NCBI RefSeq assembly: GCF_000422625.1
Contig: NZ_AUGK01000009.1
Coordinates: forward strand, 62,001 to 126,000
Source: Adlercreutzia mucosicola DSM 19490
Lineage (GTDB): Bacteria; Actinomycetota; Coriobacteriia; Coriobacteriales; Eggerthellaceae
Reading direction: 5' to 3'
Length of the DNA stretch: 64,000 nucleotides
Shown: positions 33,976 to 45,894 of the stretch, piece by piece
Layout of the letters: each line of letters starts with the position of its first letter
Numbering within the stretch: the stretch's first letter is position 1
Translations under genes and position numbers: made by a program
The notes under the pieces: generated by a model
What the model saw: only the letters and a program-made list of their open reading frames with translations
Database searches by the model: none
What the model was told of the DNA's origin: nothing

Positions 33976-35759
33976 GCGCAGACGTGGGGGCCACGCTGCT
34001 TTTGGCCGTGGCCTACGGAGGGGTGGTGCTGGCCTGCGCCGTGCCGTTGTCGCGGTACCTGGTGGCCGTGATGGAGGGGCGCCGTTTGGGCGCCACGCGG
34101 GTGCTGGGTCCGGTGGAGCGCGGGCTGTACCGCCTTATGGGCACGAAGGCGACCGACACCATGGGATGGAAGCGCTTCCTCACGAGCCTGCTGGTGTTCA
34201 CGGCGGTGTGCCTGGCGGGGCTCATGGGGCTGCTGATGGCCCAGGGCGCGCTGCCGGGCAATCCGGAGGCCCTGCCCGGGCTGCCGGCGGATACCGCCTT
34301 CAACCTGGCGGCCAGCTTCGTGACCAATACCGACTGGCAGCCCGTGGCCGGCGAGACCCATCTCAGCTACTTCTCCCAGGCCGTGGGCTTAACGGTGCAG
34401 AACTTCCTGTCGCCGGCTGCGGGCATCGCGGTGGCCTTCGCGCTGATGCGGGGGCTGGTGGTCCGCGGTACGGGGAAGGTGGGGAACTTCTTCGTGGATG
34501 TGGTGCGCGCGGTGCTGTACGTGCTGCTGCCCCTGGCGCTGCTGCTGGCCCTGGTGGGCGCCGCCGAGGGCATTCCCCAGACCTTCCAGGGCTATGAGAC
34601 GGTGCAGCTGCTGGAACCGGTGGCGGTGGACGCCGAGGGCAATGTGGTGGACGTCGACGACCCGGCCGCCGTGCAGACGGTGACCGAGGCCGTGGTGCCG
34701 CTGGGGCCCCAGGCATCGCAGGTGGCCATCAAGCAGCTCGGCACCAACGGCGGCGGCTTCAACGGGGCGAACTCCGCCTCGGCCCTGGAGAATCCCACGC
34801 CGCTGACGAACTTCCTCCAGTGCGTGGCGATGCCGCTTGTCCCCTTCGCGCTCATTCTGGCCTTCGGGCGCATGGTGGGCGATCGCCGTCAGGGGCGGGC
34901 ACTCATGGCGGCGGTGCTGGTGCTTTTGGCCGTCGGTATCGTGGCCGTAGTGGTGGCTGAGTCCCAGGCGACGCCCCAGCTGGCGGCCGACGGCTCCGTG
35001 TACACGGGCGGCCTCGGCCAGGCGGCCGGCAACATGGAGGGCAAGGAGGTGCGCATCGGCGTGGGGGCCTCGGCTTTGTGGATGGCCTTCACCACGGCCA
35101 TCGCCAACGGCTCGTCGAACGCCTCCCTGGTGGGCATGACGCCCATGGGCACCCTCGTGCCGCTCGTGTTCATCGGGTTGGGCGAGGTGGTCGGGGGAGG
35201 CGCGGGCACCGGCCTTGCGGGGCTTATCGGATTTACCGTGCTCGCCGTGTTCGTCGCGAGTCTGATGGTGGGCCGCTCGCCCCAGTATCTGGGGAAGAAG
35301 ATCGGGCCGGCCGAGATGCGCATGGCCACGGTGATGGTGGTGGCGCCGGCTCTGGTGATCCTGGCCGGGGCGGTCGTGCTGACCCTGTCGCCTGTGGGCG
35401 CATCAGCGGTGGGCGAGGGCGGCCCCTTCGGCTTCAGCCAGCTGCTGTACGCGGCCACCTCGGCCGGCGGCAACAACGGCAGCGGCTTGGGCGGCTTGGA
35501 TGCGAACCTGCCGCTGATCAACCTGGTTCTGGGCGGGGAAATGCTGCTGGGGCGCTTGATCCCCATGGCGGCGGCCCTGGCCCTGGCGGGGCACCTGGCA
35601 TCCCGCGAGCCCCAGGCATCCGGCGCGGCGACGCTTTCCACGGCGAGCCCGTTGTTCGTGACCCTCTTGTTGGTGATCATCGTGCTGGTGGGGGCGCTCA
35701 CCTTGCTGCCGGCCCTGGCCCTCGGTCCCGTGGCCGAGCAGTTTGCCGGTGCGTTCTAG
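33972..35759 (+). CDS. kdpA: KdpA, K+-translocating subunit
   Basis: 595 residues, ten or more membrane helices, the potassium channel-like subunit of the high-affinity Kdp P-type ATPase. Seen: the first filter-like region FNLAASFVTNTDWQPVAGE, QLGTNGGGFNGANSASALEN, ANGSSNASLVGM, and SAGGNNGSGLGGLDAN, corresponding to the four pore loops. Translation is coupled to kdpF by a 4-base overlap and to kdpB by 15 bases. Used for K+ scavenging when external potassium is scarce. Confidence 0.97.
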   Translation: MSADVGATLLLAVAYGGVVLACAVPLSRYLVAVMEGRRLGATRVLGPVERGLYRLMGTKATDTMGWKRFLTSLLVFTAVCLAGLMGLLMAQGALPGNPEALPGLPADTAFNLAASFVTNTDWQPVAGETHLSYFSQAVGLTVQNFLSPAAGIAVAFALMRGLVVRGTGKVGNFFVDVVRAVLYVLLPLALLLALVGAAEGIPQTFQGYETVQLLEPVAVDAEGNVVDVDDPAAVQTVTEAVVPLGPQASQVAIKQLGTNGGGFNGANSASALENPTPLTNFLQCVAMPLVPFALILAFGRMVGDRRQGRALMAAVLVLLAVGIVAVVVAESQATPQLAADGSVYTGGLGQAAGNMEGKEVRIGVGASALWMAFTTAIANGSSNASLVGMTPMGTLVPLVFIGLGEVVGGGAGTGLAGLIGFTVLAVFVASLMVGRSPQYLGKKIGPAEMRMATVMVVAPALVILAGAVVLTLSPVGASAVGEGGPFGFSQLLYAATSAGGNNGSGLGGLDANLPLINLVLGGEMLLGRLIPMAAALALAGHLASREPQASGAATLSTASPLFVTLLLVIIVLVGALTLLPALALGPVAEQFAGAF

Positions 35760-35774
35760 AGGAGGCGGTTGACC

Positions 35775-37859
35775 ATGAAAACGGAAACGAAGCGCGCGGT
35801 GCGGGAGGCCTTCGCCAAGCTGGCCCCGGCCCGTCAGGCGGGCAATCCCGTGATGCTGATGGTGTATCTGTCGGCCGTGCTGACGACGGTGCTGTTCGCG
35901 CTGGCCCTAGGCGGCGTCTCCGACGCACCGGCCGGCTACATCGCGGCGGTGTGCGCGGTGCTGTGGGCGACGGTGCTGTTCGGCAACTTCGCCGAAGCGC
36001 TGGCCGAGGGCCGCGGCAAGGCCCAGGCCGACGCCCTGCGCTCAGCGAAGCGCGATGTGGAGGCCCACGTGGTGGACGAGGCGGCCCTGGCAGCCCTGGC
36101 GGCGGATGAGGTCGACGATGTCGCGGCCTTCCTCCTTCAGCGTACCCGACCGGCGAGCTCGGCCGACCTGACCTGCGGCCAGGTGTATGTGGTGTGCGCC
36201 GGCGAGGCGGTGCCGGCCGACGGCGAGATCATCCTGGGCGCGGCCAGCGTGGACGAGAGCGCCATCACCGGCGAATCGGCCCCCGTGGTGCGCGAGAGCG
36301 GCGGCGATCGCTCAGCGCTGACGGGCGGCACCACGGTGCTGTCGGACTGGCTTGTGGCCCGAGTATCCGCCGAGCCCGGCGCGAGCTTCCTCGATCAGAT
36401 GATCGCCATGGTGGAGTCGTCCGCGCGCAAGAAGACTCCCAACGAGCGGGCCTTAGAGCTGCTGCTCATCGCGCTTACCCTGGTGTTTCTGGCGGTATCG
36501 ACGGCGCTGTACGCCTTCAGCTCGTTCGCGGCCGCCCAGGCCGGTGAGGCGAATCCCGTGGGACTCACCTCGCTTGTGGCCCTGTTCGTGTGCCTGGCGC
36601 CCACCACCATCGGCGCGCTGCTGTCGGCCATCGGCATCGCCGGCATGAGCCGGTTGAACGCGGCCAATGTGCTGGCCACGAGCGGACGGGCCGTGGAGGC
36701 GGCGGGAGACGTGGACGTGCTGCTGCTGGACAAGACCGGCACCATCACCCTGGGCAATCGCCAGGCCGCGGCCTTCCTGCCCGTGGACGGCGCCAGCGAG
36801 CGCGATCTGGCCGACGCCGCCCAGCTGGCGAGCCTGGCCGATGAGACCCCCGAGGGCCGCTCTGTGGTGGTGCTCGCCAAGGAGCGCTTCGGCATCCGCG
36901 AGCGCACCCTGGCCGGGGCGGGCTTCACCGTGGTGCCCTTCACGGCCCAAACGCGCATGAGCGGTGTGGACTTCGACGGCCATGAGATTCGCAAGGGCGC
37001 CGCCGACGCCGTGCGCGCCTACGTGGAAGCGCGCGGAGGCGCCTACAGCGCCGAGGCCGCGGCCGTCGCCGACGAGGTGGCCCGTTCGGGCGGCACTCCG
37101 CTTACGGTGGCGCGCGACGGGCGGGTACTCGGGGTGATTCACCTGAAGGACATCATCAAGTCGGGTATTCGCGAGAACTTCGCCGACCTCCACGCCATGG
37201 GCATCAAGACCGTCATGGTCACCGGCGACAACCCGCTCACGGCCGCGGCCATCGCCGCCGAGGCGGGGCTGGACGACTTCATCGCCGAGGCCACCCCCGA
37301 GGCGAAGCTGGCGGCCATTCGCCGCTACCAGGCCGAGGGGCACCTCGTGGCCATGACCGGTGACGGCACCAACGACGCGCCGGCGCTCGCCCAGGCCGAT
37401 GTGGCCGTGGCCATGAATTCCGGCACCCAGGCGGCGAAAGAGGCGGGCAACATGGTGGACCTGGATTCCTCGCCCACCAAGCTCATCGAGATCGTGCGCA
37501 TCGGCAAGCAGCTGCTCATGACCCGCGGCAGCCTGACCACGTTCTCCATCGCCAACGACCTGGCGAAGTACTTCGCGGTGATCCCGGCGCTGCTGGTGCC
37601 GCTGTACCCGGGCCTGGAGGTGCTGAACATCATGCACCTGGCCAGCCCCGCCTCGGCCATGCTCGCGGCCATCCTGTACAACGCCCTCATCATCGTTGCG
37701 CTCATTCCGCTGGCTTTGCGCGGCGTGAAGTACCGCGAGGGCACGCCGGCCTCGCTTCTGGCCCGCAACCTGGTGGTGTACGGCCTCGGTGGCGTGGCGG
37801 TGCCCTTTGTGGCCATCAAGGCCTTGGATGTGCTCATGGTAGCCATGGGCGTGGCCTAG
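35775..37859 (+). CDS. kdpB: KdpB, catalytic P-type ATPase subunit
   Basis: 694 residues from ATG 35775, nine bases after AGGAGG (a TTG at 35769 is too close). Seen: the actuator motif [16 protein letters not shown], phosphorylation motif [15 protein letters not shown], the KGA nucleotide-binding segment [13 protein letters not shown], and hinge [22 protein letters not shown]. Ion-binding helix includes [15 protein letters not shown]. It hydrolyses ATP to power K+ uptake through KdpA. Confidence 0.97.
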   Translation: MKTETKRAVREAFAKLAPARQAGNPVMLMVYLSAVLTTVLFALALGGVSDAPAGYIAAVCAVLWATVLFGNFAEALAEGRGKAQADALRSAKRDVEAHVVDEAALAALAADEVDDVAAFLLQRTRPASSADLTCGQVYVVCAGEAVPADGEIILGAASVDESAITGESAPVVRESGGDRSALTGGTTVLSDWLVARVSAEPGASFLDQMIAMVESSARKKTPNERALELLLIALTLVFLAVSTALYAFSSFAAAQAGEANPVGLTSLVALFVCLAPTTIGALLSAIGIAGMSRLNAANVLATSGRAVEAAGDVDVLLLDKTGTITLGNRQAAAFLPVDGASERDLADAAQLASLADETPEGRSVVVLAKERFGIRERTLAGAGFTVVPFTAQTRMSGVDFDGHEIRKGAADAVRAYVEARGGAYSAEAAAVADEVARSGGTPLTVARDGRVLGVIHLKDIIKSGIRENFADLHAMGIKTVMVTGDNPLTAAAIAAEAGLDDFIAEATPEAKLAAIRRYQAEGHLVAMTGDGTNDAPALAQADVAVAMNSGTQAAKEAGNMVDLDSSPTKLIEIVRIGKQLLMTRGSLTTFSIANDLAKYFAVIPALLVPLYPGLEVLNIMHLASPASAMLAAILYNALIIVALIPLALRGVKYREGTPASLLARNLVVYGLGGVAVPFVAIKALDVLMVAMGVA

Positions 37860-37949
37860 GGACCTGGCGGTTTGCTCGAAGCGGGCGAAGACGTTCTAAG
37901 CGGGCGTTCGGAAGAGGCGTTCGGGAAGTACCTTCGGAAAGGACGGATC

Positions 37950-38558
37950 ATGAACGGAAAGTCGGTGGCGCGGGGCGCGGTGAGTGCGGTGGTGCTGTTC
38001 GCGGCAGCCACGGTGCTGTGCGGGGTGCTGTATCCGCTGGCGGTGGCCGGAGTGGCGGCGGTGGCCTTCCCCTGGCAAGCCACGGGATCGATCATCGAGG
38101 TGGACGGGGTGAAGTACGGCAGTGCCCTGGTGGGCCAGCCCTTCCGCGGCGAGGGCCACCTGTGGGGGCGCCCCACCCTGGCCGACGCCCGCGCCTTCGC
38201 CGACGAGGACGGCGCACCGCTTCTGTGGTACGGCCCCGAGAACCTGAGCCCCGCCAGCGACGAGTTCGGCGAACGGGTGGCAAAGCGCGTGGCGGCGGTG
38301 CGGGCGGCCCACCCCGACCAGGGCGACGCCCCGGTGCCGAGCGACCTGGTCACCGTGTCGGGGTCGGGTTTCGACCCGCACATCTCGCCGGCCGCCGCCG
38401 AGTACCAGGTGGGACGCATCGCCGCGGCCACGGGGCGCAGCGTCGAAGAGGTGCGCGGCATCATCCGCCAGTGCACCGAGCGCCCCTTGCTGGGGGCTTT
38501 GGGCGAGGCGCGGGTGAACGTGCTGAAGGTGAATCTCATGCTGGACGGCATTCTTTGA
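37950..38558 (+). CDS. kdpC: KdpC, assembly subunit
   Basis: 202 residues from ATG 37950 (GGAAAGGA upstream). One N-terminal membrane helix (AVSAVVLFAAATVLCGVLYP) followed by an extracytoplasmic domain. Family motifs are GSALVGQPFRG, LWGRPT, and SGSGFDPHISPAAAEYQVGR near the C-terminus. It helps assemble KdpA and KdpB and stabilises ATP binding. A hairpin (38558-38586) overlaps its stop codon and may lower readthrough into kdpDE. Confidence 0.96.
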   Translation: MNGKSVARGAVSAVVLFAAATVLCGVLYPLAVAGVAAVAFPWQATGSIIEVDGVKYGSALVGQPFRGEGHLWGRPTLADARAFADEDGAPLLWYGPENLSPASDEFGERVAKRVAAVRAAHPDQGDAPVPSDLVTVSGSGFDPHISPAAAEYQVGRIAAATGRSVEEVRGIIRQCTERPLLGALGEARVNVLKVNLMLDGIL

Positions 38559-38586
38559 TTCGCTCGCTCTGGCGGGACGAGCGAAT
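38558..38586 (+). terminator. Hairpin at the kdpC stop
   Basis: Perfect 9-bp stem ATTCGCTCG/CGAGCGAAT (38558-38566, 38578-38586) starting in the stop codon. No T-run. Possibly a partial terminator or processing site between kdpFABC and kdpDE. Confidence 0.4.
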
Positions 38587-38747
38587 TGCGCCGACGCTGC
38601 GGCTCCGATGGGCGCCGGTCGGACCTTCGCTGGCCCCTGGGGTGCTTCCCCGCCATTGATTAACTGTTGATGGGGCGAAACCATCGGAAGCGGGTGCGGT
38701 GATAGGATGATGGAGACGGTAAGCAATGGAGCGGAAGGGAGGCTGCG

Positions 38748-41638
<2,891 letters not shown>

Positions 41639-41642
<4 letters not shown>

Positions 41643-42346
41643 GCGCTAGCAACGAGCCGGTTATTCTGGTGGTGGAGGATGACCCCGCCGTGCGCAATCT
41701 GGTATCCACGGCCCTGGACGTGCACGGCTACGCCCATCGCGAGGTGCCCACAGCTACCGCGGCCCTCATGGAGCTGACCTGCGCTTCCGACATCAGCTTG
41801 GTCATTCTCGATCTGGGATTGCCCGACCGCGACGGGGTGGAGGTGATCGGCGCCCTGCGCGGGTGGTCGCGCACGCCGGTGATCGTGCTGTCGGCGCGCC
41901 AGGAGGATGCCGACAAGGTGGCGGCCTTGGACGCTGGGGCCGACGACTACCTCACCAAGCCCTTCTCGGTGGAAGAGCTGCTGGCCCGCGTGCGCGTGGC
42001 CCTGCGCCGTTTGGCCTACGACGAGCCCGCGCCCGCCGCCGAAGTGTACCGCAACGGCGGTCTCGCCATCGACTTCGATTCCCACGTGGTCACGCGCGAT
42101 GGCGCGGAGGTGCATCTCACGCCCATCGAGTACAAGCTGCTGGCCCTGCTGGCCCGCAACACGGGGAAGGTGCTGACCCACAACTACATCCTGAAAGAGG
42201 TGTGGGGCCAGGCGCTGGCCAGTGACCTGCCCAGCCTGCGCGTGTTCATGGCCACCCTGCGCAAGAAGATCGAGCCCGACTCCGCGACCCCCTGCTACCT
42301 GCAGACCCATGTCGGCATCGGCTACCGTATGCTGCGGGTAGAGTAG
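41639..42346 (+). CDS. kdpE: KdpE response regulator
   Basis: 235 residues. Receiver (VVEDDPAVRNLVSTALD, phospho-Asp in VILDLGLPDRDGVEVI, YLTKPF) and OmpR winged helix (HLTPIEYKLLALLARNTGKV, ending THVGIGYRM). It activates kdpFABC; the 11-bp-spaced repeats at 33746-33793 are its likely site. The ATGA overlap with kdpD gives coupled synthesis. Confidence 0.97.
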
Positions 42347-42399
42347 GGAAGCGGCAGGTTTGCGCCTCTGACCCTTACGGATGACTTGCCAACCCCGAC

Positions 42400-42489
42400 G
42401 GGCGGCCTAAAGCCCGCCCCTACGAAACGCGTTGCCGTGGCCGTGGGGCAACTATATAGCCCCTTGTAGGGGCGGGCTTTAGGCCGCCC
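42400..42489. repeat. GC-rich palindromic element, perfect copy
   Basis: Arms 42400-42423 and 42466-42489 are exact 24-bp reverse complements (inner core GGCCTAAAGCCCGCCCC), spacer 42 bp which itself can fold (TTGCC/GGCAA). It is the best-preserved member of the family. It lies 53 bp after kdpE and may serve as its transcript end; T-rich sequence follows at 42506-42518. Confidence 0.85.
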
Positions 42490-42527
42490 TCTGACGCAGT
42501 CGATCGTTTTTCTTTTTTGGTACGCAA

Positions 42528-42685
42528 AAGTGGCGCTGGATTGCGAAGAGTAAACACGCGATCCCCGAAACGGTCCCCCATGGCTAGAACCCGTCGGCGT
42601 TTTCCCAGGTGGGAAATGATTCGATGGCACCAACGGGCGAAAAGTATCCGCGCCCTGACTACTTTTCGCAATCCAGTGCCACTTT
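42528..42685. repeat. Inverted repeat, arms shared with 11.7 kb locus
   Basis: Left arm 42528-42553 (AAGTGGCGCTGGATTGCG onwards) and right arm 42660-42685 pair over about 24 of 26 positions. The spacer holds a nested TTTCCCA/TGGGAAA stem (42601-42616) and CCCGT/ACGGG pairing. The left arm is nearly identical to 11721-11746. The right arm abuts the recombinase-like remnant. Confidence 0.85.
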
Positions 42686-42698
42686 CGTCGTGATTTTT

Positions 42699-42911
42699 TA
42701 GAAAGCGAGGAGGGCTGCAGCCCGCGACGAGCAGCCCGTGTGCGTTCAGGCGTGTGCTGGCCGGGCTCGTTTCTTCGGTGATCTCGACGATCCTTATTCC
42801 GAAGTGTCGCAGCTTGTCGCTCAGCGCACTTGCGAGCAGCTCTTGCCTGACGAAGGCACTGGTCCGTCGGTGTACTATCTCGTTTGAGTCCAACTCCCCA
42901 AGCTGTAGCGC
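42699..42911 (-). pseudogene. Possible serine-recombinase fragment
   Basis: About 70 codons without start or domain ends. The translated stretch SALSDKLRHFGIRIVEITEE resembles the catalytic-domain segment of resolvases and large serine recombinases, where a helix with L..KL...G is followed by I.VV.ITE. The rest of the enzyme is absent, and the reading frame runs straight into a repeat arm. A remnant of a mobile element is the best reading, but the match is short and could be chance. Confidence 0.3.
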
Positions 42912-42934
42912 GGTCTTTGGTCGCCGAGCAGAGC

Positions 42935-42977
42935 GAGGCCGCCCCATCTTCCTCCCTCGGATGGGGCGGCCTCTTTT
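42935..42977 (+). terminator. Strong hairpin with T-run
   Basis: Perfect 13-bp stem GAGGCCGCCCCAT/ATGGGGCGGCCTC (42935-42947, 42961-42973) followed by TTTT. It lies 26 bp beyond the end of the minus-strand PIN gene. The T-run is on the plus strand, so it fits termination of rightward transcripts and could shield the toxin locus. Confidence 0.7.
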
Positions 42978-43002
42978 GGAGCGAGCTAGTTTGCTCTGCG
43001 TC

Positions 43003-43470
43003 TTATTCGGCAACGATATCGCTGGGCAACTCGATCTCGTCGTAGACGATGCGGTACTCGTCTTCGATGAAGGCAGAAAACTCACGGGGACTGAGAACGC
43101 GGGTTTTCGACTGGGCGAAGCCCACCTCGTCGCGGGTGAGCAGGACATCGGCCTTCACTTTTTCGGCGCACACGTCGATGAGGCAGTCTTCGAAATCGCG
43201 CCATCGGCGGCTGGCGGCGAGTTGGAGGTCGGCTGAGTCCAGCGAGCAAATATTGAGCCACCGATAGCTTTCCTCGAAAGCGCTCTGGATGCGTTCGCTG
43301 CTATAGGTTTTGTGCAGTACGTAGAACACATCGGTGAATGATTTCGCCGACACCCACAGCTCTGCGTCGCCAAATTCGTGCATGATGAGCAGTTTCTGGG
43401 CGACGTCGCCCTCGGGAGGCCGTTTCGTGTACAGGTCGATGAGCACGTTGGTGTCAAGCAAAACGCGCAT
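43003..43470 (-). CDS. PIN-domain toxin, VapC-like
   Basis: 155 residues from ATG 43470 (GAGGG nine bases upstream; an ATG at 43479 is too close). PIN fold ribonuclease, with acidic residues in MRVLLDTNVLIDLY, then WRDFEDCLIDVCAEKVKADV and LLTRDEVGF, the usual four-acid metal site. VapC-type toxins cut tRNA or rRNA and are held by a tightly linked antitoxin. The start overlaps the upstream antitoxin gene by 17 bases, typical of such pairs. The exact RNA target is unknown. Confidence 0.85.
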   Translation of the reverse strand: MRVLLDTNVLIDLYTKRPPEGDVAQKLLIMHEFGDAELWVSAKSFTDVFYVLHKTYSSERIQSAFEESYRWLNICSLDSADLQLAASRRWRDFEDCLIDVCAEKVKADVLLTRDEVGFAQSKTRVLSPREFSAFIEDEYRIVYDEIELPSDIVAE

Positions 43471-43777
43471 AGCGATCATCCCTCGCCTGGTTCAGTTGCT
43501 GTTTGAAGGATGGGGCTTCGGCGGCCGGAGAGCTGTCGCCGACGTACATGGCTCGCAGCGAGCGGGCGATCCGCGCCTGCTGCCCGGCGGATAACTGGCG
43601 ATGCTGGCCCTGCTGGCGCTCGAGCGTGCCTCGCGGCTCGGGGAGCCGCCGTTCTGCCAGCACATAGCGATAGGCGGCATTGATGAGCTGGGAAGGAGTG
43701 GCGCCCAGTTCGCTCAAGAGAGCGTTGCCTTCTGCCTTGACGGCAACCGGTACGCGGGCGGAGACGGTGGCATCCAT
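43454..43777 (-). CDS. RelB/DinJ-like antitoxin
   Basis: 107 residues, ATG 43777 preceded by AAGGAGG. The N-terminus MDATVSARVPVAVKAEGNAL, with LGATPSQLINAAYRYVL after it, has the ribbon-helix-helix pattern of RelB/DinJ antitoxins. The C-terminal half is long, Gln/Arg/Ala-rich and probably the toxin-binding part. It pairs with the PIN gene rather than the more usual RelE/YafQ toxin. The protein probably represses its own promoter. Confidence 0.8.
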   Translation of the reverse strand: MDATVSARVPVAVKAEGNALLSELGATPSQLINAAYRYVLAERRLPEPRGTLERQQGQHRQLSAGQQARIARSLRAMYVGDSSPAAEAPSFKQQLNQARDDRYARFA

Positions 43778-43932
43778 GATAGCCTCCTTTCGAGGTGGCT
43801 TCATCATAATGTAATACTGTGCGACCATCAAGACGATGAGGCGCATAGAATAGGCGGTTCGGAGTCGAGCGACCCCCCGTGCCGTGGTATTATTCGGAGC
43901 GGTAGATAATTCCTTGGATTGGAGGACGTGGT

Positions 43933-44721
43933 ATGACGGTGAGTGCTGATAGGTGGCAGGCCCGTGCGGCGATGTGCGAGCTTTTGGCCCTGTCGTTTCG
44001 CTATCCGGAAGACCGGGTGCTGGCCGACGCCATCGCCTCGGGCGAATGGGGCGAGGCGGCCGACGAGATCGCCGGAGCGTTGGGGATCAGCTGGTCGGTC
44101 GCGGCGGCGCCCGGGACGGCCGAGGCCGCGGCTCTGGACGATCCGGCCGAGCTGCAGAAGTCGCTGCGCACCGAGGCCACGCGCCTGTTCGTGGGCGCTC
44201 CCGAGGCAGCGGCCAGCCCCTATGAGGGCGTGTGGCGCGCGCATGCCGAGGGCGTGCAGCCGCTGTTGTTCGTGAATCCCCATTCCATGGCGGTGGAGCG
44301 CTTCTGCAAGGCCTGCGGCCTGGGCCGTCCCGAGGGCACCAACGAGCCCTTGGACGCTGTGTGGACCGAGCTGGAGCTGATGGAGTACCTGGCTCTGCGC
44401 GCCGCCGCCGACGCCCTGGACGCCGAGGGCGCCGCTGACGTGGCCGCTGGCGGCGACGGCGCGCCCACCGAGGCCGAGGCCGCGGAATACCGCGAGATCG
44501 GCGATGAGATCGACGAGTTCGACACCGACGAGGGCCCCGAGCCCGGCGACGTGGTGGCGTCCGCCGACCTGCCCGGCGGCTCGCCGGCCGCGGCCTGGGA
44601 CGAGTTTGTGGCCGATCACGCCCGGGTGTGGATGGGCCGCTTCGCCGAGGGCGTGCAGGAGGCCTCGCGCGTGCCCTTCTACCGCACGGCGGCGAACCTG
44701 CTGGCGGCATTCATCGGCTAG
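43933..44721 (+). CDS. TorD/DmsD-family redox chaperone
   Basis: 262 residues. All-helical family (TorD/NarJ/DmsD) that binds Tat signal peptides and helps insert molybdenum or iron-sulfur cofactors before export. Seen: RAAMCELLALSFRYPEDRVL at the start, LRTEATRLFVGAP, a PYEGVW segment and the conserved WDEFVADHARVWMGRFAEGV near the end. An acidic/Ala-rich insertion of about 60 residues lies between. No molybdoenzyme is adjacent, so its client lies elsewhere in the genome. Confidence 0.85.
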   Translation: MTVSADRWQARAAMCELLALSFRYPEDRVLADAIASGEWGEAADEIAGALGISWSVAAAPGTAEAAALDDPAELQKSLRTEATRLFVGAPEAAASPYEGVWRAHAEGVQPLLFVNPHSMAVERFCKACGLGRPEGTNEPLDAVWTELELMEYLALRAAADALDAEGAADVAAGGDGAPTEAEAAEYREIGDEIDEFDTDEGPEPGDVVASADLPGGSPAAAWDEFVADHARVWMGRFAEGVQEASRVPFYRTAANLLAAFIG

Positions 44722-44844
44722 CGTAGCGCTGCCGGCAACTTCATCAGTGAGCACAGGGCCGCTGGCAATTGCGCGGCCAAACGTACGGTCGAAGCAGGAC
44801 CCCGCCTCGGGTATGGCGGGGTTCTGTTCTTTTCGGCCGTCTTT

Positions 44845-45000
44845 TTGTGCAACAAACTCCGATAAGTAGACACGTTGGGCTGCGTGTTTCGCCGATTCGC
44901 TCCGAGGTAGGGGAGATTTCCTGGGAAAACGTCGTGCGGAAGGCCGCGACGCCCTCTTGAGGCCGGGCGGAATGTCTACCTATTGGAGTTTGTTGCACAA
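44845..45000. repeat. Inverted repeat, 28-bp arms
   Basis: Arms 44845-44872 and 44973-45000 pair over 26 of 28 positions (outer core TTGTGCAACAAACTCC), spacer 100 bp. It fills most of the 318-bp gap between the convergent TorD-like and DUF5685 genes; the remaining sequence shows no gene. No T-run follows either arm, though five Ts precede the left one. Confidence 0.85.
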
Positions 45001-45039
45001 ATGAGGGCAAAAGCGACGCTCGGTGGCGGAAAGCGCCCG

Positions 45040-45870
45040 TTACTGGGTGGGAGGCGCGCGGTGCTCCTTGTTGAACTGGGCCCAGACGCCGGAATACAGG
45101 ATGGAGTCCATAAGGTGCTTGTCCCGCACGAGGGGCAGCCGCTCGTAGGGGGCGGCCGTCTCGGCGGCGGTGAGGGCCAGGGTCGTGCCCATGGCCTCGG
45201 GGTCGGAGCCCAGGGCCACGAAGGGGTTGTAGCTGCCGCTGCGCTCGTCATCGTCGAAGTCCACCGCCGCGTCCATAAGGTAGATGAAACGTCCGAGCGC
45301 CCGTCCGAGCTCGCCCATGGCATCGGCCCAGAACCCCTGGCCGTAAGCGAACAACCGGCCCAGCAGCGCGCCGAACTCCCGGGCGGCGGCATCGGGGTCG
45401 AAGGCGTCGGCAGGAGCGCTCTCGATGGCCCGGATGGCCGCCATGGACATCTCGATGGCGGCGCAGGCCTCGGGGATGCGCTCGGCGGCCCGGCCGTAGG
45501 CCCCAGTCAGCAGGCGCTCGGCGGCGCGGGCGCCCAGACTGCCGCCATCGGCCACGTCGTCGAGCGCCTTGTGGTAAGCGAGCGCCACGGAAAGATCGGC
45601 TGCGTAGTCGGTCCAGGTCGAGCGCGCCCACGCCCGAGGCGCTGCCGGGGCCGGATGCATCACGCAGTGGCTTTTCCCGCGGGTTTCCTCGGGCTCGTGC
45701 AGCGAGGCGCACAGCAGCACGAAGAAGGTGAGATCGTAGGTGAGGCAGGCCCGCGACCGTTGACCGTAGCGATCGCGCAGAGCCAGGCACAGCCCGCAGT
45801 ACACCTCCTGATAGCGCGCCTTCTCATCGTCGGACAGGGCATCGGCGTCGGCTACCACGAATCCGAACAT
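45040..45870 (-). CDS. DUF5685-like protein of unknown function
   Basis: 276 residues, predicted soluble and mostly helical. The beginning, MFGFVVADADALSDDEKARY, and YCGLCLALRDRYGQRSR with paired cysteines, resembles the DUF5685 family. Further conserved-looking residues are the HCVMHP Cys/His pair and FIYLMDAAVDFDDDERSGSY, in which the Asp-rich DAAVDFDDD is reminiscent of polyprenyl-synthase-like folds (speculative). It lies 24 bases after menG on the same strand, hinting at a link with quinone or isoprenoid metabolism. No firm function. Confidence 0.7.
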   Translation of the reverse strand: MFGFVVADADALSDDEKARYQEVYCGLCLALRDRYGQRSRACLTYDLTFFVLLCASLHEPEETRGKSHCVMHPAPAAPRAWARSTWTDYAADLSVALAYHKALDDVADGGSLGARAAERLLTGAYGRAAERIPEACAAIEMSMAAIRAIESAPADAFDPDAAAREFGALLGRLFAYGQGFWADAMGELGRALGRFIYLMDAAVDFDDDERSGSYNPFVALGSDPEAMGTTLALTAAETAAPYERLPLVRDKHLMDSILYSGVWAQFNKEHRAPPTQ

Positions 45871-45894
45871 GGCACTCCCCGAAACCGCCGCCGC

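Noticed and set aside
42754-43236. Plus-strand open frame overlapping the PIN toxin
   Set aside because: It lacks a clear ribosome site and opposes a convincing PIN domain; the apparent tail is antisense to that gene.
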